DNA of 64,000 nucleotides from Neolentinus lepideus HHB14362 ss-1. Taxonomy: Eukaryota > Basidiomycota > Agaricomycetes > Gloeophyllales > Gloeophyllaceae. Where the stretch lies: NCBI GenBank assembly GCA_001632425.1, contig KV425554.1:170634-234633 (forward strand). The letters run 5' to 3'. Below are positions 63,396 through 64,000 of this stretch, piece by piece; position 1 is the stretch's first letter, and each line of letters opens with the position of its first letter. A program made the position numbers and the translations under genes. Under the pieces are notes generated by a model. It worked only from the letters and a program-made list of their open reading frames with translations. It searched no databases and was not told where the DNA came from.

Positions 63396-64000
63396 ATCGC
63401 TCATGCACATGAACGCCGTAACCGAGAGTGACTGGATCCAGTAGTATATCGAACTTAAGAAGTCTATTAAGCGCGGGAAGCGAAAGCAAACTCGAAGGTA
63501 AGGTGAATCTTAGGAATGCAGAATAATGCAGGAGACTCATTTGTTTAATGCTGTGGTACTTACGGACAGTACTGAACTGCACTAGTACTCCGAGCGTCCT
63601 AGGAACTGACGATGTCGTCCACATAGTTTCGCCTCTGAATCAACCAATTGCAGTCATTGCAAAGTTTCGAATGCCCCGCAGGCTGCCATTGGCCACGAGT
63701 GTATTTCTCCCCGTTTGCGAATGGTTGACTGAAAAAGAGAAAGGCGCCGGCATTCAACGTTCTCCGGGTTCCAAGCAAACATCTAACGCCGCCGACGACC
63801 CCGTCATCTGCTTCCTCCTCCGTAATCTCAGTTCAATTCGGCGCACCATGAGAAACGCTCGGAATAGCATATCCACTGCTGCAATGGCATTTATATCCAC
63901 TGCTGTAAGGGTCGCGCCGTCGCAGTAGCCAGCAGACTGCCCTCTTTCACGATTCACTGTCCCTGTGAAGCCCGTTGCTCGCCTACTCGGATTCACTGAG
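63396..64000. other. terminal region without a clear gene
   Basis: No family is recognised. A 13-base direct repeat (ATATCCACTGCTG) lies near 63868-63905. The open frames here may be the edge of a gene beyond the window, but nothing supports one. Confidence 0.35.

Noticed and set aside
63548..63996. Overlapping frames at the window end on both strands
   Set aside because: No recognisable domain; they could belong to a gene outside the window but there is no evidence.

Overview
The window is nuclear DNA from a filamentous basidiomycete, most likely a mushroom-forming Agaricomycete. The genes are dense and split by many short introns (about 45-65 nt, mostly GT-AG). The proteins include fungal families (chitin synthase, SPO12, GRR1, TOM20, GH2 beta-mannosidase, AAO-type GMC oxidoreductase). 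They also include families typical of mushrooms: a melleolide-type flavin halogenase, a basidiomycete BTB protein and an F-box protein. Most genes below were assembled by hand from exons, so spans run from start to stop codon and include introns.

Layout. 0-5.5 kb: a solitary flavin-dependent halogenase gene in otherwise gene-poor DNA. 5.5-9.5 kb: a short PITH-domain protein divergent from a GRR1-type F-box/LRR protein. 10-20.5 kb: a DHA1 MFS transporter, U1 snRNP C, the DEAD-box helicase DBP8, a ceramide synthase, a U2B''/U1A-type snRNP protein and a DJ-1/Hsp31 protein. 21-24.5 kb: a non-autonomous Harbinger-like transposon abutting MOB1, then a BTB protein. 24.9 kb: a 113-nt, strongly structured inverted repeat. 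25.5-32.3 kb: two paralogous ACS-family MFS transporters pointing away from each other, with a decayed NmrA-like gene and a RING-finger gene between them. 32.5-38 kb: beta-mannosidase and Rheb, tail to tail. 38-40 kb: no gene seen. 40-48 kb: an F-box protein, SPO12, a second RING protein and a chitin synthase. 48.8-51.1 kb: a secreted GMC oxidoreductase. 52.5-63.1 kb: a CLPTM1 homologue, an unrecognised cysteine-containing disordered protein, a BCS1-like AAA ATPase, TOM20 and a SET-domain protein. The last kb holds a decayed second copy of the transposon.

Most of the window is housekeeping: splicing (U1C, U2B''), ribosome biogenesis (DBP8), cell cycle and growth control (GRR1, MOB1, SPO12, Rheb), wall and lipid synthesis (chitin synthase, ceramide synthase) and mitochondrial import (TOM20). 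The accessory parts are the halogenase, the MFS pair, the NmrA relic, the GMC oxidase and the mobile elements. I did not find a clear new multi-gene system. The points most worth checking are the orphan halogenase, the 113-nt hairpin, the transposon in the MOB1 promoter, the altered G4 motif of Rheb, the inferred GC-AG introns, and the very short 3' intron of the chitin synthase gene.
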